Assembly (NCBI GenBank): GCA_031769625.1
Contig: JAUIMM010000135.1
Coordinates: forward strand, 2,191,001 to 2,255,000
Direction of reading: 5' to 3'
Source: Taudactylus pleione
Taxonomy: Eukaryota > Chordata > Amphibia > Anura > Myobatrachidae
DNA length: 64,000 nt
Part shown: in pieces, positions 54,528 through 64,000 of the stretch
How positions within the stretch are numbered: the stretch's first letter is position 1
Layout: the number at the start of each line of letters is the position of its first letter
Notes under the pieces: generated by a model
What the model was told of the DNA's origin: nothing
The model's database searches: none
Seen by the model: the letters and a program-made list of their open reading frames with translations, nothing else
Position numbers and translations under genes: made by a program

Positions 54528-55332
54528 CAGAGCCGTAACTAGACTGTGTGGTGCCCTGTGCCAGAAAGAGCATTGGTGCCCCCCTCATTTTTCTAAGGGA
54601 CATAGGACCTCATTCAGATGCGGTCGTTAGTTGCAAGCGGTCGCACTGAATCAGGGCGGCCTCTTGCATCCTGAACGACCGCCTCCTTGTCGATCGCTAA
54701 GCTATGGGTTAACACCCACAGCTCTAGCGACCGATATGGGTGATGGTCGCAATGGTCAACACCATCGTGACCATCGGGGCTTACGACCAGACCCTAAGGT
54801 TGGGTCTGGGCACTCGTAAGCCCCAGGGAGCTTCCTGCTCTGAGCTGATCAGCAATGATGTCAGTGGGGCCGCCCCCAAACAGCAAGCGTTCCGGCGGGA
54901 ACGTCTCCGTTTGGGCAGGCACGCCCCCTGCCCACCTCCCAAACGGGGAGAGATGTCACTCACCATCGACAGCTCGCCCCGTCTGCTGCGAGACCCCTAG
55001 CGACGGAGCGTCCGTCGCTAGCCGGGTCTCGCGCATGCGCACGACGGAGCCGGCTCCGTAGTGCGCATGCCCAGTGGGGCAACATCAAGTCGGTTGCAAG
55101 CGCTCAGCGCTTGCGACCGACTCTGAATGACCCCCATAATGCACCCAAAAAAGGGCCATGGCTTCATGGGGAAGGATCAGGGAAGAGATAGGAGAGGCCA
55201 GGAGATGCTGCGGATGAAATAAGAGGAAGCTACAAGCAAGAATGACAATAAACAGAAATTTGACAGGCCCAAACAGCGCCCCCTGACCTGTTGTGCCCTG
55301 TGCGATGCCGCACTACCCTAACTACGGCCCTG
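54528..55332. mobile_element. Non-autonomous hAT element, longer copy of 24854-25130, with nested MITE
   Basis: Left cagagccgtaactag and right ctaactacggccctg match the 24854 copy in inverse orientation, including cagaaagagcattgg and gcacccaaaaaagggccatg. The 54605-55135 MITE interrupts it at ggacata/ataatgc. Flanking 8-mers no longer match. Confidence 0.85.
54605..55135. mobile_element. MITE, GGGCCTGATTCAGA family, copy 6 (ggacctcattcaga subtype)
   Basis: Left ggacctcattcagatgcgg; right gcgaccgactctgaatgac. Flanks ata / ata (54602-54604, 55136-55138). The uninterrupted host copy at 24854 confirms the insertion point. Confidence 0.88.
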
Positions 55333-55335
55333 TAT

Positions 55336-55368
<33 letters not shown>
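55336..55368. repeat. TA microsatellite
   Basis: Alternating t/a run bordering Penelope-derived sequence. Confidence 0.9.
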
Positions 55369-55370
<2 letters not shown>

Positions 55371-55446
55371 ACAATGACGCCGGCTATCCACTGTATAGAA
55401 CCCACTTGCCTGGTTGCCCTCAGATGATCAAGGAACCAATATAAAA

Positions 55447-55636
55447 CATGCAAAAAACCGCGGCACTCACAGGGCTGAATAAGAAAGACTCACACTCCAA
55501 TATATCTCTGTTCGACGTTTCAGTCAGGACAACTAATATCTTGCTAAAAGTTGTCCTGACTGAAACGTCGAACAGAGACATATTGGAGGCGTGAGTCTTT
55601 CTTATTCAGCCCTGTGAGTGCCGCGTTTTTTTGCAT
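55447..55636. repeat. Palindromic Penelope terminal repeats, 87-bp arms
   Basis: Arm 55447-55533 (catgcaaaaaaccgcggcac ... tcagtcaggacaac) is inverted at 55550-55636 (gttgtcctgactgaaacgtc ... gtgccgcgttttttt) with a 16-bp loop. cctgactgaaacgtcg resembles a hammerhead core with helix II lost. Penelope origin is inferred from the TA tracts and the cgaaacgt-type motif. Confidence 0.75.
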
Positions 55637-56199
55637 GGTGTGTGTATATATATATATATATATAAGAAAAAATCGCACACACTAATAGAATGAACATAGG
55701 TGCTGCAGTCACATAGGGGATATATATTGTACATAGGGGTGAGCGGGTTCGGATTTCTGAAATCGGAGCCCCCCCGATCCGAGGCCGATCCGAGGCCGAT
55801 CCGAGTCAGGCTCGACTTTTCCCGCCTTACTCGGCTCTGAAATAGAGGCAAAGCGTCATCTCCCCGCCTTCCGGGTCTCGCAGGTTTTGGATCCTATATA
55901 AGGTACCCGCGTCGGCGCCATTTTCTCACTCGGCGGTGGACAGTGAAGAGGGAGGGTAGGAGTTAGGGCTGGCTGGGCTGTGTAGTGTAGTGTAGTGCAT
56001 TGTAGTGTTGCGCTGTGCTGCTGTTGTCCATAGGGGCTGTGTCCACTCCTTCAAAGTCCATAGGGGCTGGCTGGACTGTGTTGTGCAGTCAGTTGTCCAT
56101 AGGGGCTGTGTCCACTCCAAAGTCCTGTGCAGTGTCCCAGTCCTAAAGGAGTGCTGTAGTGTTGTCCAGGGGGTGCTCTGTCCATCAGGGGTGCTCCCC

Positions 56200-56740
56200 C
56201 CAAGTGCAAAAAAAAAATATTTTTTCTGTGTTTGTGAATTGTGTGCACTGGGGCTGCACGTGCATCAATAAAGGAGCAGCACCAAGCGTGCGCCTGTGTC
56301 CCATAGGTAAAGGTCCGGCTGGCTTGACCGCTAAAGGGTGCTGTAACCCCCAAACAGCACTCCAAACAAAATAAAAAAATATATTTTTTTGTGTTTGTGA
56401 CTTGTGTGCGCAGTAGCCGCACGTGCATCAACAAAGTAGTGCCAAGCTTGCGCCTGTGTCCCATAAATAAAGGGCCGGCTGGATTGACCGCTAAAGGGTG
56501 CTGTAACCCAAAAAAGGGCACTCCAAACAAAATAAAAAAATATTTTCTGTGTTTGTGAATTGTGTGGGCTGTAGCTGCACGTGCATCAACAAAGGAGCAG
56601 CGCCAAGCGAGCGCCTGTGTCCCATAAGTTAAGGGCCGGCTGGCTCATTTCTTAAAGGGTGGTGTAACCCACAAAGTGTACTAGTCTCCAACAAAAATAA
56701 AAAATAAATTTCTGTGTTTGTGTGCGCCTTAGCCGCACGT
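56200..56740. repeat. Three diverged copies of the 160-bp unit
   Basis: gctgcacgtgcatcaa-type blocks at about 56254, 56420 and 56573, inverted relative to the array at 35480-37865. Far fewer units than in element C. Confidence 0.85.
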
Positions 56741-56759
56741 ATATATCAATATAACATAA

Positions 56760-59700
56760 ATGGAGGACCAAACTTTCTCCGATAAAAATAAAATAGGGAA
56801 AGATCAAGAACCACTTCCTCCTAGTGCTGAAGCTGCTGCCACTAGTCATGACATAGACGATAACATGCCATCAACGTCGTCTGCCAAGGCCGATGCCCAA
56901 TGTCATAGTAGAGGGCACATACAATCCCAAATGACAAAGTTCAGGAAAATGACCTTGAAAAAAACATTTAAATCATCTGAAGAGAAACGTAAACTTGCCA
57001 ATATGCCATTTACTACACGGAGTGGCAAGGAATGGCTAAGGTCTTTCCCTATGTTCATGACTAGTGGTTTAGCTTCACATGACGATGGAAGCCCTCCTCC
57101 CACTAAAAAAATCAAATGAGTTAAGCTGGCAAAAGCACAGCGAAGAACTGTGCGTTCTAAGAAGATATCACAAATCCCCAAGGAGAGTCCAAGTGTGGTG
57201 GTGGTTGCGATGCCTGACCTTCCCAGCACTGAACGGGAAGAGGTGGCTCTTTCCACCATTTGTACGCCCCCTGCAAGTGCTGAAAGGAGCACCCACAGTC
57301 CACTTGCTGATATGCAAATTGAAGATGTCACTGTTGAAGTACAACAGGATGAGGATACTGGTGTAGCTGGCGCTGAGGAGGAAGTTGGCGAGGAGGATTC
57401 TGATGGTGATGTGGTTTGTTTAAATCAGGCTCCGGGGGAGACAGTTGTTGTCCGTGGGATGAAAAAGCCCATCACGGTCATGCCTGGGCAGAAGACCAAA
57501 CATTCCAACTCTTTGGTCTGGCAATATTTCTATCCAAATCCGGACAACAACTGTCTTGCCATATGTACCATATGTAAAGGTGAAATAAGTAGGGTTAGGA
57601 CGTTAACCACCTAGGAACATCCTCCCTTATACGGCACCTGCAGCGTGTTCATAAAAATTTACTGTCAAGTTCAGAAACTTTGGCTAAGACCATAAGCAGT
57701 CCAGGGACACCTAAATCCCGTTGTCCTGTTGTATCCAAGCACATGCAAGCCACACCGTCAACTCCCTCCTCGTCAATTTCCTCCTTAGTCAGGATCGGAA
57801 GTAGTCCTGCAGGCCATGTCACTGGCATGACTGACTCTCCTATCCGGGATTCTTCCGGAGGATCCTGCATTGGTACGCCTCCTGCTGCTGCTGCTGATGT
57901 TGCTGCTGCTGGGAGTCGTTCATCATCCCAGAGAGGAAGTAGGAACACCACTACTTTTACTAAACAATTGACCCTCCAACAGTCCTTAGCGAGGAGGATG
58001 AAGTACGACAGCAGTCATCCTGAAGCAAAACGTATAACTGAGGCCTTGACTGCTATGTTGGTGTTAGACGTGCGTCCGGTATCCGCCATTAGTGCAGTGG
58101 GATTTAGACAATTGATGGAGGTAGTGTGTCCCCGGTTCCAAATCCCGTCTAGATTCCACTTCACTAGGCAAGTGATACCGAGACTGTACAGAAACGTCAG
58201 AAAAAGTGTCCTCATTGTCCTGAAAAATGCGGTTGTACCCAATGTCCACTTAACCACGGACATGTGGACAAGTGGAACAGGGCAGACTAAGGACTATATG
58301 ACTGTGACAGCCCACTGGGTAGATGTATCACCTTACGCAGCAACAGCAGCAGCGTCACCAGTAGCAGCATCTCAGAAACGCCAGCTCGTTCCGAGGCAGG
58401 CTACGCTGTGTATCACCGGTTTCAGTAAGAGGCACACCGCCGACAACATCTTAGAGAAACTGAGGGAAATCATCGCCCAGTGGCTTACCCCACTTAGACT
58501 CTCCTGGGGATTTGTGATATCTGACAACGCCACCAATATTGTGCGGGCATTACATCTGGGCAAATTCCAGCACGTCCCATGTTTTGCTCACACAATAAAA
58601 TTGGTGGTGCAGAATTTTCTGAAAAGCGACAGGGGCGTGCAGGAGACGCTTTGGGTGGCCCAAAAAATTTCTGGCCTCTTTCGCCATTCAGCGACTGCGT
58701 GCCGAAGACTGGAGCGCCAGCAAACACTCTTGAACCTGCCCCGCCATCACCTGAAGCAAGAGGTTGTGACACGGTGGAACTCAACCCTCTATATGCTTCA
58801 GAGGATGGAGGAGAAGCAAAAGGTCATTCAAGCCTATACATCCACCTATGACATAGGCAAAGGAGGGGGTATGCACCTGACTCAAGCGCAGTGGAGAATG
58901 ATTTCCATGTTGTGCAAGGTTCTCCAGCCCTTCGAACTTGCCACACGTGAAGTCAGTTCAGACACTGCCAGCTTGAGTCAGGTCATTCCCCTCATCAGGC
59001 TTTTGCAGAAGCAGCTGGAGAAAGTGAAGGAGGAGCTAAGATGGAGCGATTCCGCTCGGCATGTGGGACTTGTGGATGAAGCCCTTCATTCGCTTTGCCA
59101 GGATTCCAGGGTGGTCAATCTGTTGAAATGAGACCACTACATTTTGGCCACCGTGCTCGATCCTAGGTTTAAAGCCTATGTGGTGTCTCTCTTTCCGGCC
59201 GACACAAGCCTGCAGAGGTGCAAAGACCTGCTGGTGAAAACACTGTCAGCTGAAGCGGAACGTGACACGTCAACAGCTCCTTCTTCATTTTCTCCCGCAA
59301 CTGGGGCTGCCAGGAAAAAACTTAGGTATCCTAAGCAACCCGCTGGCGGTGATGCAGGGCAGGCAGGACCAAGTTTGGACATCTGGTCAGGACTGAAGGA
59401 CCTGGCAACAATTTCTGACATGTCTACTGTCACTGCATATGATACTGTCACCATTGACAGAATGGTGGAAGATTACATTGGTGACAGCATCCAAGTAGGC
59501 ATGTCAGACAGTCCGTACCTGTACTGGCAGGAAAAAGAGGCAATTTGGAGGCCCCTGTACAAACTGGCTCTATTTTACCTGAGTTGCCCCCCCTCCAGTG
59601 TGTACTCCGAAAGAGTGTTTAGTGCAGCCGGGAACCTTGTCAGCGAAAGACGTAGGAGGTTGCTTCCACAAAATGTGGAGAAGATGATGTTCATAAAAAT

Positions 59701-59866
59701 TAATTATCAACTCTTCCAGGGAGACCAGCCTCCAGAACGTACAGAGAGACCTGTGGTGGTGGATTCCAGCAGGGACGAGTTAATACTCTGTGAGGATGTA
59801 CACAACACTGAAGAGGGTGAGGAATCGGTGGATGAGGAGGATGAGGACGACATCTTGCCTCCATAG
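56760..59866 (+). pseudogene. Broken hAT transposase of element D
   Basis: Same protein as the intact 32286-35387 transposase, with the BED finger, TTDMWTS, ISDNATN, RWNSTLYML and hATC block all recognisable and only scattered substitutions. Three lesions are visible. A nonsense TGA at about 57117 (Arg codon in C) follows the first basic cluster. A single-base loss near 57597 lies inside the BED-finger coding region. A nonsense TGA at 59129-59131 falls where C has a Ser codon. The Asp-Asp-Glu residues themselves are unchanged as far as can be read. The copy therefore inactivated recently and gives a good comparison for dating element C. Confidence 0.9.
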
Positions 59867-60365
59867 AGCCAGTTTGTGCAGGGACAGATTAATTGCCAGC
59901 TTGTTTTGTGGGGGCCCAAACAAACCAATCATTTCAGCCACAGTCGTGTGGCAGACCCTGGCGCTGTAATGATTGGTTTGTTAAAGTGTGCATGTCCTGT
60001 TTATACAACATAAGGATGGGTGGGAGGGCCCAAGGACAATTCCATCTTGCACCTCTTTTTTTTTTTTCTTTGCATTTGCATTATGTACAGTTTGGGGCCT
60101 AGTTTTTCAAACTGCCATCCTGTCTGCCACTGCAGTGCCACTCCTAGATGGGCCACGTGTTTGTGCCGCCCACCCGTATCGCTTAGCATAGTCATCCAGC
60201 TACCTCGGTGCAACCTTTTGGACATAAAAACACTATTGTGAGGTGTTCAGAATAGACTGGAAATGAGTGGAAATTAAGGTTATTGAGGTTAATAATAGCA
60301 TAGGAGCAGAAAAACCCACAAATTCTGTGATTTTAGCTGTTTTTATGCTTTTTAAAAAAAAAAAT

Positions 60366-60718
60366 ACAGATTAACAGGGATGGAATCCAGTTAATTATCA
60401 TGCACCTAAGAGAAGAAATCTGGTATCCATTCTTTACAAAATGTACTGCCACAGGCTTGTCGGAAGTTCCAGTGGAATAAGCCAAACGGATTGACGACCG
60501 ATGTTGGTTCATCCTTTCACAGAAAAACCTCACTGTCTTGCCGACTTACATCAATCCTCATGGACACGTCAGGAAGTATATAACATGGTCCAACTGACAG
60601 GTCAAGCGCTTGTGCAGATAGACCTTTCTTGCACTATGTGGGTGGCAAAAGAGATGTGTGATGTGGCACCCCAGCAGTTGGAATGTTTGGAGGCTTGTGA
60701 GTGCGGTTTTTCCATTGG

Positions 60719-60753
<35 letters not shown>
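60366..60753. other. Possible Penelope 3' remnant ending in a TA tract
   Basis: Non-coding. Ends with gtgagtgcggtttttccatt, then a TA microsatellite (60722-60752), a layout like the outer ends of Penelope copies elsewhere in the window. Identification is tentative. Confidence 0.35.
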
Positions 60754-60756
<3 letters not shown>

Positions 60757-61298
60757 GATAGAAGCACTGGAGAAGTGTGGAATGGCTTCTATGTGTGTCC
60801 CAGGTTCCTGTCCTATGTGTTTTAGCACCCAGGAGAAGTCTGTTTTACAAACAGGTTTGAGTTGCCGGCTTTTGGTAAATGCCGGAGAATGGGTCCTGGG
60901 GGTGTGGATGTGAGAGAGAAGGGTGGGCTCCATCCACAGGGCCGTTTCAGGTGTTAGGCCTTTCAGCCTGAGAGCAGGCTAATGAGTGATTACACCTGGA
61001 AGTGGCTCATAAGAGCTGTGTAATGTCTTGGTGCAGTGTCTCACACCTGGGAGAGCAGGCCCGCAGGTTAGCTTGCTCTGAGACACTGTTTGCTACAAAC
61101 CTGAAGGTACTGTGGACGTGAACTTATTTTAGTGTTCTGTTAGTGAGGGAACCTACTGTCTAGTTAGAGCCCAGACGGGCTAGGATTTTGTTTGTGTTTT
61201 GTTTTATTTATGTGCTCTGTACAATAAAAACTGGCTCCGACCAGCTTGTATGAGAACCCCAGAATCGTGTCCTGTTTCACTATCCCGACTGTGTCACA
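60754..61298 (+). repeat. 5' LTR of the Gmr1-like retrotransposon
   Basis: Begins tgtgatagaagc and ends gactgtgtcaca, so TGTGA...TCACA are inverted. Poly(A) signal aataaa at 61223-61228 marks the R/U5 side. The partner LTR lies beyond the window. Confidence 0.75.
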
Positions 61299-61318
61299 AG
61301 TGGTAGAGAATGCAGGCA
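61299..61318 (+). other. Primer-binding region, tRNA A-box-like
   Basis: Directly after the LTR the sequence is agtggtagagaatgc, which resembles the D-arm/A-box of a tRNA (agtggtagagc) rather than the complement of a tRNA 3' end. Confidence 0.4.
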
Positions 61319-61461
61319 TGCACACACTGAAATTGCAGCAAGGAAAAATTTGTCCTTTAAAATTTAAAGGGACAGGTACAAAATTGTGGAATCCATGAAG
61401 GTGGCGTCGGCAGATGCTTAGAGAAGCCAGATTCAGCTTCCAACCTGCACCTAAAGATAAC

Positions 61462-62530
61462 ATGGAGGACATTGTTAAGGCCTTGCTCCAAGCTACGGCA
61501 GCTCAGCAGGAAACGAACAAACTTCAGCAGGAAGCTACCAGAGCTCAGCAGGAATCCACCAATGTGCAACTGTTGGCCTTGGAGACAGCCCAGAGGCAAC
61601 AACAAGTCACTATCGAGGAAACCTGCCAGGCCTTAAAAGAGGTAGTACAACACTTGGTAGCCCGGTCTAGAGATGCATCCACTGACCCTCCAACCCACAC
61701 TTGATCCATACGCACCAGTCATTTTTTACAGAAAATGACTTCAAGTGATGATGTGGAGGCGCATCTCACGGCATTTGAGAGAACCGCAGAAAGGGAGAGT
61801 TGGCCCAAGGAACAGTGGGCAAGTCTTGTGGCACCCTTCCAGTCTGGAGAACCACAAAAGGCCTACTATGATTTGTGCCTGGCTGATGTCAAGGACTATG
61901 CAAAGCTAAAATGGGAGAGCCTAACTCGCTTGGGAGTCACTTCATTTGTTCGGGCCCAACGAGTCCACCGCTGGGAGTTCCAAATGGAAAAGCCTCTACG
62001 CTCACAGATGCATGACCTCGTCCATCTAACCACAAAATGGCTACAGCCCGAGACGCTAACAGGACCACAGATCGCGGAAAGAGTCGTGATGGACCGGTAT
62101 CTGCGATCGCTACCTGCATCTCTGCGCAAGTGGGTGAGCCATGCAGACCCTAAGTCCGCAGACCAGTTAGTCGAACTGGTGGAGAGGTACGTGGCGGCTG
62201 AGGAGCTGTTGAGTCTGCCCCACCGAGCACCGATGGCGCATCAGCGAACTCCCATAGACACTGGTAAGACTGTTCCAGGGGAGAAGGGTGCTGGGCGATG
62301 GGATGTACTTAAGACTGAGGGTGTGGAACCTGGAGACAGGCCAGCCAGGCCAGGAAGGTTCATTCCCCGTAAAAGACTAGATATTAATGTGATTCAGTGT
62401 TTCTGATGTCGTGGTTTCGCCCATATTGCTACTAATTGTTCACTTACCTCTGAACCTATGCAATGTGATACTGCTCATGTCAACCGCAGGGGGTCTTTCT
62501 TTGCACAGTCAGCCTGTACTGCTGACCAGA
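61462..62530 (+). pseudogene. gag with SCAN-like capsid and zinc knuckle (Gmr1-like)
   Basis: The ATG at 61462 (MEDIVKALLQATAAQQETNK) opens a Gln/Glu-rich coiled coil. An in-frame TGA occurs at 61702-61704, after which the same frame runs from 61735 to 62406. That part has the capsid-like segment DVEAHLTAFERTAERESWP and then AQRVHRWEFQ, MHDLVHLTTKWLQP, VVMDRYLRSLPASLRKWVS and ELVERYVAAEELL, which follow the SCAN domain pattern. SCAN domains of vertebrate zinc-finger proteins are thought to derive from a Gmr1-like gag. The knuckle CX2CX4HX4C follows at 62398-62439, but its second X2 codon is TGA. Gag would assemble the particle. The copy is defective through two stops and a frame change near 62540. 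Confidence 0.78.
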
Positions 62531-62537
62531 TAAGCAC

Positions 62538-62957
62538 ATGTGTGTACTCACTGTAGAAGGCAACCTAGTTACACTTATGAAAGCTGAACTGGTGAACCCC
62601 TTGAAGCATAAGGGGAAAATTGTTGGTGTGACCTGCATACATGGGGATATTCGGTATTTTATTACTGCAGAAGTGAACATCGAGACACCATGTGGTTCCG
62701 CGCTAGTCTCTGTGGGTTTGGTACGTAGCTTAATGTATGATGCAATATTGGGGAGAGACTTTGCTCACTTCTGGAAGTTGTGGGAAAGCCTAGTTTGCAC
62801 AGAGGTAAATCACCCTGACCCGTTTGAGAAGGTTACTGATGTAGTAGCAGCAGAAGTTTCATCAGGGTCAGAGATGCTCCCTTTTTCTAGTAAGATTGGC
62901 GAACTAGAGAATGCGGAGCGTGATGGTGGCTCGCCAAGTGATGTGCCTCCCACTTAG
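62538..62957 (+). pseudogene. Retropepsin-like protease remnant
   Basis: The reading VEGNLVTLMKAELV, VGVTCIHGDIRYF and the downstream AILGRDF correspond to the flaps and the conserved ILGRD region of a gypsy protease. The catalytic Asp-Ser/Thr-Gly triad expected just before the VTL(M)KAELV segment is not visible, so a small deletion probably removed it. The frame ends at an in-frame TAG (62955-62957) and the next domain continues in the same frame. Confidence 0.6.
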
Positions 62958-64000
62958 GTGGGAAGTGTTATTGAGCCAGTTGATCGTCTGCCTGATTTAG
63001 AGGTCAGAAGAGCGGTCTTTGCCGTGGAGCAGTTAAATGACCCTACTCTGGTAAAAGCCAGGGAGAATGTCAAAGTGATCGATGGTAAACCCATAGACCC
63101 CAATAGTCCTTTGTCATATCCTCACATGGCAGTATGTCAGGATTTTTTGTATCAGGTGACTAAGAAAGGGGAAGATATTGTGGAACAATTAATAGTTCCC
63201 AAAGCATACAGAAGAACAGTGTTAGATCTGGCTCATGATCATATAACGGCAGGCCACCTGGGGGTAGAGAAAACCACTGAGCGAATTTTGCAGAGGTTTT
63301 TCTGGCCCAGGGTCCATAAAGAGGTATCTGACTTTTGTGCATCCTGCCCTGAATGTCAGTATCATGCTCCAAGACCACATTTTAAAAGTCCCCTAGTCCC
63401 ATTACCCATTATTGAGGTGCCGTTTGAAAGAATAGCTATGGTTTTGGTTGGACCCTTAATGAAGTCTGCCCGGGGCCATCAATATATTCTGGTAATAATG
63501 GATTATGCTACCAGGTACCCGGAAGCGATACCATTGCGCAATACGTCAACCAAGTCCATTGCTTAGAGAGTTAGTCCATGTCTTTAGCAGGTTAGGAATA
63601 CCTAAGGAAATACTGACTGACCAGGGTACCCCATTTATGTCTAAAGTCATGAAAGAGTTATGCCGCCTGTTCAAAATTGAACAGTTAAGAACTTCGGTCT
63701 ATCACCCCCAAACCGATGGGTTAGTGGAGAGGTTTAACAAGACGTTAAAACATATGCTAAGAAAAGTAGTCAACAAGGATGGTAGAGATTGGGATTACTT
63801 GTTGCCTTCTTTGTTGTTGGCCATAAGAGAGGTTCCTCAATCCTCCACCGGGTTTTCACCTTTCGATTTGTTATATGGGAGACACCCAAGGGGATTACTG
63901 GACATTGCCCAAGAGACATGGGAGGGGCAGTCCAGTCCGTATAAAACAGTTATTGAGCATGTTTCCCAAATGCAAGAAGGAATTGCTGCTGTGGTGCCGA
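62958..64000 (+). pseudogene. Integrase domain placed directly after protease, C-terminus beyond window
   Basis: After a linker (LNDPTLVKARENVKVIDGKP) the N-terminal zinc-binding region is seen at about 63230-63360 (GHLGVEKTTERILQRFFWP, FCASCPECQ). It is followed by the catalytic core: GHQYILVIMDYATRYPEAIP near 63475-63534, TDQGTPF near 63616 and YHPQTDGLVERFNKTLKHML near 63700-63760. The first catalytic Asp, normally just before LVGPL, is Val here (codon gtt, 63441-63443). One extra base near 63566 shifts the frame; the reading is open from there to the window end. Integrase would insert the cDNA. Metaviridae-type RT/RNase H is not found upstream, consistent with the Gmr1 order. Confidence 0.8.

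Larger units (their letters stand above)
55737..60365 (+). mobile_element. hAT (ZBED-type) element D, sister of C in opposite orientation, 3' truncated
   Basis: It starts aggggtgagcgggttcgg. The promoter (TATA-like cctatataagg at 55893-55903), a three-unit version of the 160-bp repeat (56200-56740), the transposase and the 3' UTR are collinear with element C on the other strand. It stops at about 60365 within an A-run, about 140 bp short of the expected terminus, and unrelated sequence follows. Confidence 0.9.
60754..64000 (+). mobile_element. Gmr1-like Ty3/gypsy LTR retrotransposon, 5' part
   Basis: LTR, gag with coiled coil and SCAN-like capsid, zinc knuckle, protease and integrase follow in that order, with no RT or RNase H between protease and integrase. 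The order PR-IN-(RT) is a known peculiarity of the Gmr1 lineage of Ty3/gypsy elements in deuterostomes. RT would lie downstream of the window end. Stops and frame changes in gag, pr and int show the copy is defective. Confidence 0.8.

Overview
This is vertebrate nuclear DNA, most likely from a frog or another amphibian. The evidence is one exon of a GDF2/BMP9-type TGF-beta ligand with a clean splice acceptor, set in dense nested transposons whose mix is typical of large amphibian genomes. The mix includes ZBED-type hAT transposons, an L1/Tx1-type LINE, Penelope-like elements, a DIRS-type tyrosine recombinase remnant, BEL/Pao-like and Gmr1-like LTR retrotransposons, a V-type tRNA SINE and many MITEs. 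There is no operon structure. The species cannot be fixed from the sequence alone.

Layout. 1-3,012: a rearranged hAT copy (A), minus strand, running off the window start. 3,938-13,740: Penelope-like sequence split by a 6.6-kb LINE (4,259-10,841) flanked by a 15-bp target duplication with one mismatch; the LINE's ORF1 is itself split by a 509-bp MITE. 13,797-14,290: simple repeats and a short MITE. 14,678-15,582: the last exon of a GDF2-like gene, minus strand, the only host gene recognised. 15,583-23,340: non-coding DNA with a V-SINE, several MITEs and a 1.1-kb fold-back element. 23,480-24,640: a decayed tyrosine recombinase. 27,719-30,560: BEL/Pao-like remnants. 30,560-31,591: an isolated hAT end (B) with two minisatellites.

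31,659-38,388: a complete hAT element (C) with an uninterrupted 1,033-aa transposase, matching termini, a TATA-like promoter and a 15-unit 160-bp tandem array between promoter and ATG. 38,647-55,332: mostly nested MITEs, with a cluster of CTCF-like motifs at 39,991-42,370. 55,737-60,365: a close but broken sister of element C in the opposite orientation (D). 60,754-64,000: the 5' part of a Gmr1-like LTR retrotransposon with a SCAN-like capsid and integrase directly after protease.

If exon 1 of the GDF2-like gene lies upstream on the minus strand, which I could not find here, everything from 15,583 to the window end would be intron 1 or upstream DNA. The strongest leads are the intact hAT element and its variable promoter-proximal arrays, the hammerhead-like Penelope termini, the CTCF-like cluster, the divergent GDF2 ligand and the PR-IN domain order of the terminal retrotransposon.
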